DNA of 64,000 nucleotides from Cylindrodendrum hubeiense (taxonomy: Eukaryota; Ascomycota; Sordariomycetes; Hypocreales; Nectriaceae), in contig JAANBB010000039.1 in NCBI GenBank assembly GCA_014621425.1, positions 115,942 through 179,941 of the forward strand, given 5' to 3'. Of the stretch, positions 14,071-25,700 are shown one piece after another. How positions within the stretch are numbered: position 1 is the stretch's first letter; every line of letters starts with the position of its first letter. A program made the position numbers and the translations under genes. The notes under the pieces were generated by a model. It was not told where the DNA came from, did not search any database, and saw only the letters and a program-made list of their open reading frames with translations.

Positions 14071-15861
14071 ATGGCTCTCCCGCCCAAGTGGTACCAGTTC
14101 CTTGTGAGCGTCTTCGCCTCGCTCGGTTCTCTCCTGTACGGTTACGACCTGGGAGTCATCGCCGAGGCCATTGCCTCTGGCAACTTCAAGAAGACGTTTG
14201 GAGACGACCCCGATGAAGTGTTGGTAGCCCTCTCCGCGTCCTGTGCCGGCCGGCCCACGGACGCGCCCCGACGTCATATCATGGCACTTGTCAACTAACC
14301 CTGCCTCAACACAGCGGAGCCGTCGTTTCCATCTTCACGGGTGGCGCCTTTTTCGGCGCCATGTTTGGCGGCCCCACCGGTGACCGTCTCGGCCGAAAGA
14401 TGACCATCCTCATCGGCGCCTGTGTCTTCCTTGTCGGCGGAGCCCTGCAGACCGGCGCCCAGAGCATCAGCTACCTGTATGCGGGCCGATGTCTTGCTGG
14501 CGTTGGGTGAGTGCCCCGTATTATCTGCGATTGCGTCGAGATCAGAACTGACAGTTGACAGCGTCGGCTTCCTCACCATGATTGTCCCCCTGTACCAGGC
14601 CGAGCTGTGCCACCCCAGCATCCGAGGCCGAGTCACCGCCCTCCAGCAATTCATGCTTGGTGTTGGTTCCCTTGCTGCCGCATGGATCTCCTATGGTAAC
14701 TATCCCATGCAGCATTAAAATACCACCTGTGTTACAAATGTTGACCGCTATAATCAGGTACTTACATTGGCTTTTCTGATACCGACTCCGCCCAGTGGCG
14801 AGTCTCGCTGGGAATCCAGATAATCCCGGCTTTGGTCCTCGCCCTGCTGATTTTGTTATTCCCCGAGTCTCCTCGATGGCTCATTGACCACGGCCGTGTT
14901 GAGGAGGGTCTCCAGACCCTCGCCCGTCTGCACTCCGGCGGCGACACCGACGACACCTGGGTGCGCGCCGAGTTCGACCAGATTCAGGATACTATCGCCC
15001 GAGAGCACGAGGTCGAGGCCAAGAGCTACAAGGAGCTCTTTACCGACCGCAGTTGCTTCCGCCGTCTGTTCCTCGCTTGCGCCATCCAGGGCTCCATCCA
15101 GATGACCGGTGTCAGTGCCATCCAGTACTACTCTGTTACCATCTACAGCAAGATTGGCATTGCCGGCGATGAGACCCTCCGCTACCAGGCCATTTCCTCC
15201 GTCATCGCTCTGGTGGCTCAGTTCCTCTGCATCCTGTTCATCGACAAGTTCGGTCGTCGCTGGCCTCTTATTTGGGGTAACATTGGTAATGCCGTCTGCT
15301 TCATCATTGCCACCATCCTGCTGGCCAAGTTCCCTCCTGGTTCCGACAGCTCCAACGGCAGTGCTGCCTGGGGTTTCATCGCCATGACCTGGTTGTACAA
15401 CTTCTCCTTCAGCGCAACCTGCGGTCCCCTCTCATGGATTATCCCCGCCGAGATCTTCGATACCAAGACTCGATCCAAGGGTGTCTCCATTGCGACCATG
15501 ACGTCCTTTGCCTTCAACACCATGATTGGCCAGACCACCTCCGTCGCTCTCGATGACGATCACGGCATTGGCTGGAGATGGTACATCCTCTTCATCGTAA
15601 GTTCCAAAACATGTCACGCTCGCGGTCAATACTCACATGCCGTCTTAGGTTTGCAACTTCACCAACGCCATCTTCTTCTGGGCGTTCCTCCCTGAGACCG
15701 CCAAGCGACCACTCGAGGAGATGCGATATCTCTTTACCGAGGCTCCTCTCTTTGTGCCCCACATGGACATGGCCAAGTTCGAGGCCGGTTTGGATCTGGA
15801 GCGCCGAATCGAGGAAGTGGAGAAGAAGCAGGATGTGTCCCATGACAATGTGGAGGTATAA
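14071..15861 (+). CDS. MFS sugar transporter, five exons
   Basis: This is a plasma-membrane sugar/proton symporter of the MFS sugar porter family. Exons 14071-14219, 14315-14506, 14562-14695, 14758-15596 and 15649-15861 give 508 residues. Family signatures are all present: SLLYGYDLGVI in helix 1, GDRLGRK in the loop between helices 2 and 3, AGVGVGF and PLYQAE. PESPRWLI precedes the central loop, DKFGRR follows helix 8, and PETAKRPLEEM follows helix 12. Twelve hydrophobic segments can be followed. The first donor site is the least certain junction; I chose GAAGT|GTTGGT to keep frame. The substrate cannot be read from sequence. The divergent arabinofuranosidase suggests a pentose or oligosaccharide. 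Confidence 0.93.
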
Positions 15862-16159
15862 ACTAAACCATTAGTCTAAGTTATATTGCAATATTGTTGC
15901 GGCATCCTATGGGCTGCTCGCAGCCTTAATTGTTAAATATACCCATTCCATCAGATGATGTATTACCTAGCATCGTAACATTTGCTTGCCACCATTTCCA
16001 TGCTTTCGTATACGGGAATCGGGTATTTTTCCCTGTCAAATCACTCAAGCTGTGAAATCTTACATAAACACATTTCCCCTCTCAATGGTTGCATTATTCC
16101 CTTTTATTAACTTGTAGGGAAACCCCTGGCTTACGGAACCTCTGAACAGTAATGCTTTC

Positions 16160-17083
16160 TTATACCAAACTCTTGCCAAAGAACGCTACCAATTTAGTAC
16201 CAGCCTCATCCACCTTGTCATATAGATCTGCATGTGTCAATCCTTCAACTACGAACAGCTCCTTAGGCTCCTTGGCCTTGGCCACAGCATCCTCACTGTA
16301 CCACTTCGTTGCCGCCTTGGTCCCCGTGATCATCAGCAGTGGCCTCGGACTGATCATGCTGTTGAATGCAAATGCATCAAAGTTGGCCATGATGTCCCAG
16401 CTCCGTGGAATGCAAGTATTCGTCGCTCGGGGGTGGTACCCTCGCGGCGTGCGGTAGTAGTGAGCGAGGTCGCGGAACGATTCAGGGAAGTCGGTTGGCA
16501 AGTCTTCGTATTTTTCAGGAAGCATATGGACTATGTCCACTTTTTTGCCTGTTACATCGCTGTCTCGGTCATTTGCGGCGTTTTGTAGCTGAGCGTGGAG
16601 GATGTCGAGGTTGGACGAGTCCTGCTCGTAGCCTCTCCGGGCCATAGTTCCGGCGCAGACGGCGGCGGCTGTTGCACAAGCCTTGATTCGAAGGTCGGTT
16701 TGGGTCGCAAATGGGGCGTATCCGCCTGATGCGCAGATGCCCAAGACGCCAATATTTTCTCTGTTGACTTCCTTTCGAGTCGTCAGGTAGGTGACGGCGC
16801 ACTTGATCTCCTCCACACGCTGATACGGATCTTCCAAGTTGCGCGGTTCTCCTTCCGACTCGCCCTGATAGGCGGCGTCATATGCCAAGCAGATGAAGCC
16901 GGCCTGTGTTAGAACGCGAGCATAGTTGGCAGGGGATTGTTCTTTGATCGAGGTCCACGGGTGGCAGATGATGATGGCTGCGCCGTTGCGGTTGGGGGCA
17001 TCTGAGGAGGCTTGGTAGAGGTGGGCGGCGATCTTGAGGCCGCGAGCAGTAAAAGAAACATTTTCAGGCTCAGTTGGCAACAT
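16160..17083 (-). CDS. Alpha/beta hydrolase, YcjY/dienelactone-hydrolase-like
   Basis: A single exon encodes 307 residues with an alpha/beta-hydrolase fold. Visible elements are an early strand and oxyanion region AAIIICHPWTSIKEQ, the strand FICLAYDAAYQGESEG, the nucleophile elbow GVLGICASGGYAPF and the late histidine motif VEGLTHADLYD. The elbow G-x-C-x-S-G-G is typical of the fungal YcjY-like/X-Pro-type hydrolases of unknown substrate. No signal peptide is seen. It is convergent with the sugar transporter, 298 bp away. An in-frame ATG 105 bp upstream (17188) exists, but MLPTEPENVSF fits the family N-terminus better. The physiological substrate is unknown. Confidence 0.85.
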   Translation of the reverse strand: MLPTEPENVSFTARGLKIAAHLYQASSDAPNRNGAAIIICHPWTSIKEQSPANYARVLTQAGFICLAYDAAYQGESEGEPRNLEDPYQRVEEIKCAVTYLTTRKEVNRENIGVLGICASGGYAPFATQTDLRIKACATAAAVCAGTMARRGYEQDSSNLDILHAQLQNAANDRDSDVTGKKVDIVHMLPEKYEDLPTDFPESFRDLAHYYRTPRGYHPRATNTCIPRSWDIMANFDAFAFNSMISPRPLLMITGTKAATKWYSEDAVAKAKEPKELFVVEGLTHADLYDKVDEAGTKLVAFFGKSLV

Positions 17084-18282
17084 CTTGTGTATTATTGAAT
17101 GCTGTTTTCGGGGAGGATATGATGGTGTGGACGTCGCACTGAATTGTGTTTGCAGGGAGTAAGTAGTGAAGACGGTATGCAGCTTCAATTAGTTAAACTT
17201 TTACATCTATAGCTATCGGTTTATCTATATATGTTTATTGAAGTTAATATTGAAGCTCATGTTGACCCAATTTAATCGGGCGGAGGTCGTCGAGATCGGG
17301 GAACCGACGCTTTTCGGCCCTTGTGAGGGTTTTCGGACGACCGACGTTTTTCGGGAGTGGAGCGACGCGGCCGACGTCTGCGTGTCTCGAACAGAGCGCA
17401 TAAGAGTTGCATCAGCCGAGAGCAGGCCACGACCCCGGCCACGTTTCTTGATTGCCAGAACTTTCGGTTTCATTCGTTGGCTTGGGGAATCGTGGCGGCG
17501 TGTCGTCGGGGATTGCTTTCGGAGGCAAGCGGATTAATCGGACTGGAGATGAAAACTCCGCTGTAGCCAGTGCATCCGTCACTTGGCTCACGATTGACAA
17601 TCTCCGTAAAGTCCTAATTCCGATATAGGCGCATTCATCAAAGCCTGCGCCGGGGTTCCTGACTGAGTTCATCACCATTGACGCTTCTCGTGGTTGTGTC
17701 CGCAGGGGTCTCTGGCGAGAGAAGAAACATGTGTCGTAGCCCTGACACTCAACAGGACAGCCCATGTAGCATCATGCGCCGTCAGAACGCCTCACATAAA
17801 TTATGGGAACTCAACGACAAAGAGAACACCGTTTCCGTTGAGAAGCATGCTGTATCAGGTAACTTGTATACGACAGACTGCATAGACTAGTAGCGACTGT
17901 ATAAGTCTGGTAGCTGTCGATGCTTTCTTTTACTGTGCATGGAGACGAAAAACAGAAGATTCTCGCGTCACTCCTACGCCAAGATGTTTTAGATTTGCCG
18001 ACTCGATGTTGACTCTGAATGAAATCCGTCTTGGACTCAAAGCAGGCCTGTCGCATCCCCACCTCCGATGGTCTCCGGGTTTATGCTTGAACTTCAAGGC
18101 CAGCGCTAAGGACTATGACGTATAAACAGGCGTGCCGTCCACTGAGAAATAAGAACTCTTGCGCTTAGACTCCACGGTGTCAATCATTTCAGAACATGAA
18201 GTGGCTTACAGGGGAGACAAAAAAGCATTGTTCAACGACTCTACCAAATCTAGCGACATTATCAACCCCCCAACACCCGACA
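17084..18282. other. Intergenic region between two hydrolase genes
   Basis: No convincing gene is seen. Part of it is rich in CGG and CCG triplets (17275-17380). A few short open frames, up to 117 codons, have no recognisable domain. Confidence 0.5.
17297..17343. promoter_or_regulatory. Two CGG-N4-CCG inverted sites
   Basis: CGG-GGAA-CCG at 17297-17306 and CGG-ACGA-CCG at 17334-17343 are both everted CGG pairs with a 4-bp spacer, a format bound by dimeric Zn2Cys6 regulators. They lie about 214-260 bp upstream of the 17083 start codon of the YcjY-like hydrolase. Function is inference. Confidence 0.4.
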
Positions 18283-19663
18283 TTAATTCGTAAGTAACTT
18301 GTCCGCAAACGCAGCAACCTCATCTCTCATCCGATGTAAAACCCCCTCCTCGACCCAAAAGTGTCCCGCAGTTGTCACCTCGTGCGCCTGAAACCTGGAT
18401 CCTTGCCGCCCCTCTAACCGCGCCGCCCACGCCCGCAGCTTATGTGACGCCACAAACACGTCCGTGTCTCCGAATACCGCCAGGGTTGGATTCCGGACGA
18501 GCTTTTCCTCGGCCTCTGCTTCGTGAGGGCCCTTCTGCTTGGATAGCGCTGTGGGAACCAGCGACATGGTGGCGAGGTGGGTGACCAGACCCTGGAGCGG
18601 CGACACCATGAGGTAGGCTGCAGCGGGCATCGTCAGGTTTGGGATGGCGGCGAGTTTCTCATCCGGCTGCGTCTCTGGAGGCGGTCGTGCAGGCGAAATC
18701 GCTCGATCGCGGCTATCTGCCTTTGCATGGAACAGCTTATGGCCGTGCCGCCCTGACTTTGCCTTGGCCACGAAATCATGGACACCCCTGCGTATTTTGT
18801 CCTCGGCATCAAGCGAGAAACTCCGCCGACCACCGTGGCTTTCGTGACTTTTCCGAGGACTGCCTCCTTCGTCGCCTCCAATCCTCACGCCGCGCTTGCT
18901 AGGGCTCCTGATACCACGCTCCAGCATCACGGAACGAGCGCTCGCCAGGACGACGTTTTGCTGCTGGGCGAGGTGCTCGGCCCGGAGACGAACCTCGGCA
19001 GCGTCGGAGCCCGTGAGCGGGGACGCAAAAGGCTCGAGGATTGCGTACAGCGGGGGTATCTGGGTCGTGATCATGGCTCCGTAGGAATAACCTCCCAGCA
19101 GAAGAACTGGGCGTACGGGTGACGGAATGGTGGGCAGCGGAGCATCTCCAGGTGGACTCAACGTGTCTGGCGAGGGACCAAACCCGTCTGAAGAAGAGGA
19201 GTGTGGGCGGAAGGGATCGAGGTGGTGAATATAGTAGATAATAAAGGCTACCATAGTCGCATAGTCATCGCGTTCGGGCTTTGAGGTCCATGATGTTCGT
19301 CCTGCCGAACCGCTAGCTCCACTGTGGGCGCGGGTTAGCCAGAATCTTGGAGCAGCAGTGACAGCGGCTGGATTCAAGCTCAATCAACAACGACGATAGC
19401 GTCACAGCAACCACATACCGAAAGTTAAAGGTGCCAACTAGAAACCCCTTGCGTAGCAACTGCCCAGCCACAGTCTCGACGACGGGATCATCGTAGGAGC
19501 CGCCAAACGGCGCATACGGGTGTGCAATCACGGCGGCATGGCGCTGCCATGGCGGGGCGCGGGGATTGGCAGCGAGCGACAGCGGGTGGTACACGCGGCA
19601 GTCGAGGGTGATGCCGTCGTGGATGCTGGGCAGGGTCAGCGTGAGCGTCGGTTCGGGCAGCAT
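18283..19663 (-). CDS. Alpha/beta hydrolase with long low-complexity insert
   Basis: Two exons, 19663-19419 and 19321-18283, give 427 residues; the intron is GT-AG and rebuilds the conserved GTFNFRGASGSAGR run. The N-terminal half has the strand VIAHPYAPFGGSYDDPVV and the nucleophile elbow LLLGGYSYGAMITTQ, whose Ser is the expected catalytic residue. A basic, Ser-rich insert of about 90 residues (roughly 190-280) separates it from the C-terminal part. The acid and histidine motifs are in LAVFGDTDVFVASHKLR and EVTTAGHFWVEEG. Cap-like inserts of this kind occur in fungal members of the group. There is no signal peptide. Substrate is unknown; a carboxylesterase or acyl-peptidase role is possible. 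Confidence 0.83.
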
Positions 19664-20964
19664 TGTGAGTGGCGTCGTGTCATGCCATCTTGCGCGCTTT
19701 GAATGATGCAGCAATGGCTTCCGTGGAGGTGCGAATAGGTTTGTGGTGATGGTGTTGATGGAGAGCTGTTTATCGATAAGCGAGCCTGCTACGTAATTGG
19801 TCCGTGCATTGACAACCTCGGCTCCAGGGTAAGTAACTACGTCACGGTGGTAGGAACAAAGCTATTCTTCCGACTACAGCATGTGGGACTAGAAGCATGT
19901 GCGAATGCGGTCATCTATTTGATGAAGCTAAATAAACACCACAGTGGTTTCATGTGAGAAACTAGGATCAAACCTATGTTGGGAGTGCTAAATTGACCAA
20001 TACGAGGTACTCTAGTTAGCTCTTACGTGGAGAATGCCATTCGCTACAAACAGCCAACAACCAACGACTACTAGGCTGTGCATCTGTAATACTAATCAAT
20101 AGACGCTTCATCGATACAAGTTAGCTAAAATGACACGTGACATAAGATAAATACACCTTGAGTATTGTCGGCCTCGAGACCCAACATCCTACATCTCAGC
20201 ATTCCGAGATCGAATATGGAGCATGGCATCACCCTCCACTGTACATCACGTTACCAGTCTTTGGCAACCATAAAATCAATCAAGAACTCCTGAGAATGAA
20301 TGAAAATGACGCCCAGACCATACTCTCTCGCATGACCCCAGACTAGCGAATGAGAATGGACATAATGAACGACTCCCGCAGAATCCAACGACATAGTCAT
20401 GATAAGAATAAAATCATGCAACCGGTTTCTGAAGGGCCACAGAGGCCTTTCTCGTCGACTTGTTCTGAACAGTGCGGCATGTATATCTGGATTAGGGACC
20501 ACAGATTCGTTGTTATAAATAACATGCTCCAGGAAAGATGGATTGGCGATGAGGACATTTGGTTATGTCTTTCAACTACCCCACACGTGGCGCTCAGCCT
20601 TTTCAAATATAAACGACTCAAAAGTTAGACTCACAAGCTAGAAGATAATTGAGGAGATCAAGGGTTGTTAAAAATTAAGGTAAAGAGCGTAATTATGGTA
20701 CTATCTGGAATTTCTACCTAAGTATGCTGCTCCGGCGCTCCTTTACCGATTGCCTCGCTAACAGTACATACGCAAAACCAGAGATGAAAAGAAGTCAATT
20801 GAACCTAATGAGGTCGTAGTCTCGGATAGACTTGGCGACCTCTGGTTATGAATGCAAGTTTCGGTCGCCCGACAAGGGACGTGACCCATACTGCTATCTG
20901 AAGTAAAAGTCGCTCGGTCATCCCGCCTGACCACCATGAATAGTCGTGATATGAGATTGGCTGA
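19664..20964. other. Intergenic, AT-rich, no gene seen
   Basis: Moderately AT-rich sequence with only short, unrecognisable open frames. It marks the change from compact metabolic genes to the sparse accessory part. Confidence 0.5.
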
Positions 20965-22734
20965 TCAATAACACTTTCCGCCCTTGTTGGTCTTTCCCTT
21001 GGGGCAAGAACAAGTCTTACCGTCATAGACGAATCCTGGCTTGCAGTAGCAGACCTTGTTGGTTGAATCCCAGGTTGCAGTCTTAACCTTGCAGACACAG
21101 GCAGTTCCCTTAAGGGTTGCATCAGATCCACAGCCACATGTCTTGGTCTTGGTGGCGAAGGTTGCGCCCTTGGCCTTGCAGACGCACTTCTTGCCGGCTG
21201 AGTCGGGTGATGCATTGGCACCGCAGTCGAGAACACAAGTGGTGCCGCTGAGCTTCTTTCCTGTCGGGCAGTTGCAGACTGCCTTGGCTGGATCCCAGAT
21301 TGCAGTCTTGACCTTGCAGACACAGGCAGTTCCCTTAAGGGTTGCATCAGATCCACAGCCACATGTCTTGGTCTTGGTGGCGAAGGTTGCGCCCTTGGCC
21401 TTGCAGACGCAGGTACCCGCCGAGTTGACTGCTGCTTGGTCGCCGCAATCCTTGACACAGACGCTTTTGACGAGGACTTTGCCCGTGGGACAATTGCACT
21501 CTTGCAGGTCGGTATCCCAGGTCGCGGTCTCATCCTTGCAGACACAGTTGCCGTCTTCGTCGGCAGTTGCGTCGTCGCCACAGTCGGTTGTACAGAAGCC
21601 ATCGACCAGCACCTGGGGAGCAGTACAGGTGCATGTTGACGTATCTTCATCCCAAATTGCTTCGGTATCCTTGCACTCGCATGTCTTGGAGGCGGTGACG
21701 AGTCTTGCGTTGGGTCCACAACTACACGGCTTGGTGACGGCAACAAAAGTTGCGCCGTTGGGGGTTGTACCGTCAAGCTTCATACAGATACATTCGCCGG
21801 AGTCATCTGGCTTCGCGTTGTCACCGCAGTTGGTGATACAGGCGCTGTCGATGAGGAGCTTTCCTTTGGGACACTTGCATACGCCAGGTTTAGCGGCGGT
21901 AGCAGCGCTGGTATCGAAAGTTGCGGTGGTGTCGGTACAGACGCATTTGCCGCCTGTGAGCGAAGCATCGTCGCCACACAAACACGTGTTGCTGGCAGAA
22001 TCATATATCGCGCCTTTAGCAGTGCAGATGCAAGCACCGGCTTTGTTTAGTGCTGCATCAGGACCGCAGTCCGTAACGCAAGCACCCTTGACCAGAATCT
22101 TTGAGGTATCTGTGCAGTCACACCCTCTGCCGACTTTGTCCCATGATTGGCCGGTGCCTTTACAGGTACACGTTTTGGCGGTGGCATCAAACGTCGCGTC
22201 TGTTCCGCAGCTACAAGTCTTGGTGCTTGGATCATAGGTAGCGCCGGAGTCGACAGTTGCATCGGCCGTCGTGAAACAGACACAATTACCCCCGCTATCG
22301 GCTGTTGCAACCGTACCGCAGTCCTTCACACATGCGGTTTTGGCAGTATTGGCCACCAGTCCTGCCTGGCAAACGCATGATTTTGTCGACACCTGCCAGA
22401 AAGATTTGGTCGGGACCGAACATGTGCACTTTCCCTTGTCGGCGGAAGTGGCGGGTGGTGTCCACGCAGCCGTGAAGTCAGTCCCGGGACACGTACAGGC
22501 ATTAGTGCCGGACGTCCAAGTTGCTCCGCCGTCACAGATACACTTGGTGTCGTCTGTTGGGTCGTTTTTGGCACCAGATGGACAGACTGCTGCTACTCTC
22601 TTCCCAAGAAACCCTGTACGGGCGATATGCTGGCCCCTGGGCTCAGCCTTGAACTCGTTCAGGCGAGCATTCGGTACTGCAGTAGCCACACTGAAGGCGA
22701 AAAGTGTCGTGAGTATCAAAGATTTAAAAAGCAT
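20965..22734 (-). CDS. Secreted cysteine-rich repeat protein
   Basis: A single exon encodes 589 residues. The first 20 residues form a signal peptide (MLFKSLILTTLFAFSVATAV), and a Lys-Arg site at 45-46 (LGKR|VAAVC) suggests kexin processing. The rest is a chain of short cysteine repeats in which CxCG, CxCP and DCG modules alternate, for example TKTCGCGSDATLKGTACVC, CNCPTGKKLSGTTC and CVLDCGANASPDSAG. Every module has paired cysteines, as in EGF-like or other disulfide-rich surface proteins. No transmembrane helix or clear GPI signal is at the C-terminus. I recognise the style (fungal Cys-rich secreted or cell-wall protein) but not a named family; adhesion or host/competitor interaction is a guess. 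The preferred start is the second ATG of the frame, which opens directly on the signal peptide. Confidence 0.85.
   Translation of the reverse strand: MLFKSLILTTLFAFSVATAVPNARLNEFKAEPRGQHIARTGFLGKRVAAVCPSGAKNDPTDDTKCICDGGATWTSGTNACTCPGTDFTAAWTPPATSADKGKCTCSVPTKSFWQVSTKSCVCQAGLVANTAKTACVKDCGTVATADSGGNCVCFTTADATVDSGATYDPSTKTCSCGTDATFDATAKTCTCKGTGQSWDKVGRGCDCTDTSKILVKGACVTDCGPDAALNKAGACICTAKGAIYDSASNTCLCGDDASLTGGKCVCTDTTATFDTSAATAAKPGVCKCPKGKLLIDSACITNCGDNAKPDDSGECICMKLDGTTPNGATFVAVTKPCSCGPNARLVTASKTCECKDTEAIWDEDTSTCTCTAPQVLVDGFCTTDCGDDATADEDGNCVCKDETATWDTDLQECNCPTGKVLVKSVCVKDCGDQAAVNSAGTCVCKAKGATFATKTKTCGCGSDATLKGTACVCKVKTAIWDPAKAVCNCPTGKKLSGTTCVLDCGANASPDSAGKKCVCKAKGATFATKTKTCGCGSDATLKGTACVCKVKTATWDSTNKVCYCKPGFVYDGKTCSCPKGKTNKGGKCY
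21076..21414 (-). repeat. Near-identical internal duplication, 225-bp period
   Basis: Bases 21076-21189 match 21301-21414 with one visible difference. The offset of 225 bp equals 75 codons, so the protein repeats in frame. The other repeats in the gene are far more diverged, so this duplication is young or kept alike by conversion. Confidence 0.9.
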
Positions 22735-25700
22735 GATGAAAAGATTAGGGCCTAGCCTAGACAATTGTTGGAGAGAAACAACAGACTAAGCCGGACACTT
22801 GGTGTTTGCCAAGCTGTGCGTTAGATGATGTGGAATAAGACGCACTGATGATCGGGGTGGTGAGGAGAATATATACGAGGTCGGTAAAGGCCATTTCAAC
22901 AGAAGTAGGTTGATTCTCGGTCCTAATCCGGCCAGTCACTAGCCCATAGCATAGCAAAACGAGGCCAAGAGCTGGAACTCCATCACGATCTAGACTTTAC
23001 CAATTCTAGGCGAGAAGCCTCATATGTCATACCTGAAAGAGAACCTTGATTCATCCACAGGAATGCATCTGCCTCAGATCCTCCAGGCCCCCTGAGACGG
23101 TTGAAATCACTCTCATCCCAGTCCATCTATGACGACTCTACTCGTCGAATCAGGCGTAGTGGTGCCGCATGTTTATCTCGGGATATCGTTGTATTCCAGG
23201 GCCCACCACTATGCTCAGAACAGCTTCGATATTAGATTTACCGTAGCATGCTTTCACGAGGCTCAAACCTATGCATGTCGACGGCGCCTGCTCCGTAGAC
23301 TCAGCTTCGGTATGCGGTAATTTTAACCGATGTGTTGGTAAGTTCAATGAAACGATGTCCGCCACGGATAATCGCGGGGTATACTGGGCGCAGCATTACT
23401 GAGTTGATTAGGAAACGGAAAAGGTGCTCCGTTCGATCCAACGAGTACAGCTCCCGAGACAAACAGTGATCCTCGTTTACAAATACAATTTCATCCGCGT
23501 AGCGCTAGTTAAAGCCATGATCGGATCAGAACCCCCGGAAAAGAGAATGGCGGCTGTAAACTGCCTTGTGTATCGATGAAAAGAGTTTACTAGATTACGG
23601 GAATGCCAGCCTCCGTTCAGCTTACGCCCTTCTTACCCATTGTTTATGCCTTTGAGATTAATGAGCGCAATGGGAACATCCACCCTACGCGGTTAAGCAC
23701 AGCGGAAGCCCATTTCTCCCTTTGATGCTGTTTGCGTCTCTGTAGACAATTGAGAGAGGGCGATACTCCCGTAAGCAAATTTGCACTCTATCATCAGCTT
23801 ACATATGTCATGTGACACATCAGAGTGAATCTTGGTTCTATCCTTGTGCCAAGGCTCTCTGAGCCCCCTGGATTTCTCTTTGTAGCCGGGCTGGATCTTT
23901 CTCCCGTAACCTTACCAGCTGTGTCTGAAAAACCTTGCACTCAACCACAGCACAGCAAGGGGCGTATTGACCCGATATCGCGGTGCCAAGAACTACATCC
24001 CTTGCGACGATGTCTCCTTTAGCCTTTCATCCGGCGATGATCGGCTGATGATTGGTATTCTTCAAGATTAAATCCTTCTAGTCATATCTTTCATTTGCGG
24101 CTTGCAGCACAGAGTTTTGAGACTCGCGAGAAGCAAAATAGTCCTCTCATCTCACCCAGCATAACGTTACGCCCACATTCCTTTCTGCCAATGCAAAGCA
24201 GCCACATCCAGGCTTTGCGGAGGAATCCCGTGACTTTCAGCCCTCGCTGTCCCGTGCGCGATGTCCCGTGCCGATATCCCGTCCCCATATCTTCTTCGGG
24301 TCGGCCAAATTCCGGTTGCGAGTCAGCGCTGCCGTAAACATCCTTTATTACCCCGGTCTCTCCCTTTTAAAGGGGTGTCTTACGGCTGTGTAATATTGAG
24401 AGGATGCATGTCTATCTATCTTTGTGGCTCATGGGTGGCTAGTTCAGTTCACCACTTACATGTGTGTCAAGTAATGGGAGAATTTAGTCCGTGGTGGCTA
24501 GATTTTAAGTCTATGGGCTAACTTGAATTGTCAGAGGATCCATCGCAGAGGAGGAAGGTGGAAAATTCTTGTGGTATAATGTAGCCATTCGTTAAAGATC
24601 AATCCTCATCGTTTTTGGATCTGGTTAGATTCATCGGGCTGAGTCAAATTAAGCCGAAGGCTCCCTTGCAGCACCCTTCTGCTGGTATATTTTAAGGTTC
24701 AGCCTTACGGAAATACTTGGAATAATGCAGTGGTCGTTGGCTGGGAAGTGCATGCCTATAGTTATGTAGCCACAGGTACTCAATTCTCCCCTGAATAGGG
24801 GCTCACGATTGAGAAGGTATCCGCGTTGAAACTTGATTTACTGCCCTTTGAATAATGCAACAATCCTTATCTCACAACTCCGTTCTGAACAGGCTTCATT
24901 CGATTCATCCGCTGGACTGGTAAATTCGATAATAGAGTCTTCATCCGCGGGGAAGCGGGACCACTGAGTAAGTTTGACTTTGCTCGGTGTGGCCGAGAAA
25001 GGTTGACTAGGGGTAACGGCCCAGAACGGCGGGTGCGATTGGTTATGTATAGGAAACTCTATGGGGTAATTTCCGCTGGTCAGCCCGAAGTGTAAGACAT
25101 ATTGTCTCACTGCCACTCGTACCTGGCCACAAACCTGCTGACTCGAGCCACGCACAAACGTTGCCGGCGCACTTATTTGATTCAGGCCCCCTGTGTCTAC
25201 CTCGTGCCGAAACAAAGTAACACAAATCTAGCGCCCCGAAACGGCTGGGGAAAAAAGGGTAGCAATTTCCCACAGCCGAGACAAGTTCAACCTTGACATG
25301 CTCTTAGAAAATTCAGCCTTGAACCGTTCGCCCTCCTACCCTAAAGAAGGACAGCCGTTGGTAAATTCTACCTTTGCCTAGATCTCGCTGGGAGGGGTTG
25401 TCATGCTCAATTTTCTTCGAACCTTATTTATTTATTCATATTCATCATCCAAAAGGTCATCCTAGGTAAGATATAGCTTTTGATTGTAGCTGGGAATGAT
25501 TTGGTCAAAATGCTTTCACTTTGCCAATCGATTGGATTCGCTGGAGATGGTAAGCGAAATTCTCCATGGAGCCACAACTGTCTTATTATGACAAAACGAG
25601 ACAAAAGGCTAGAAGGAGTAACGGAACAAGTGTACTGGGATCCATTTAGATACGATCCACTCGAATCCCTTCACCGTGAAAGCTGGCCGAGCCCCTTCAC

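Noticed and set aside
17238..17537. 99-codon plus-strand frame in the CGG-rich region
   Set aside because: Arg-rich product made by CGG/CGA repeats, no domain; better read as regulatory DNA.
21056..22237. Plus-strand open frame of 393 codons
   Set aside because: It is exactly antisense to the Cys-rich repeat gene; its length comes from the repeat codon pattern on the other strand, and it has no domain of its own.
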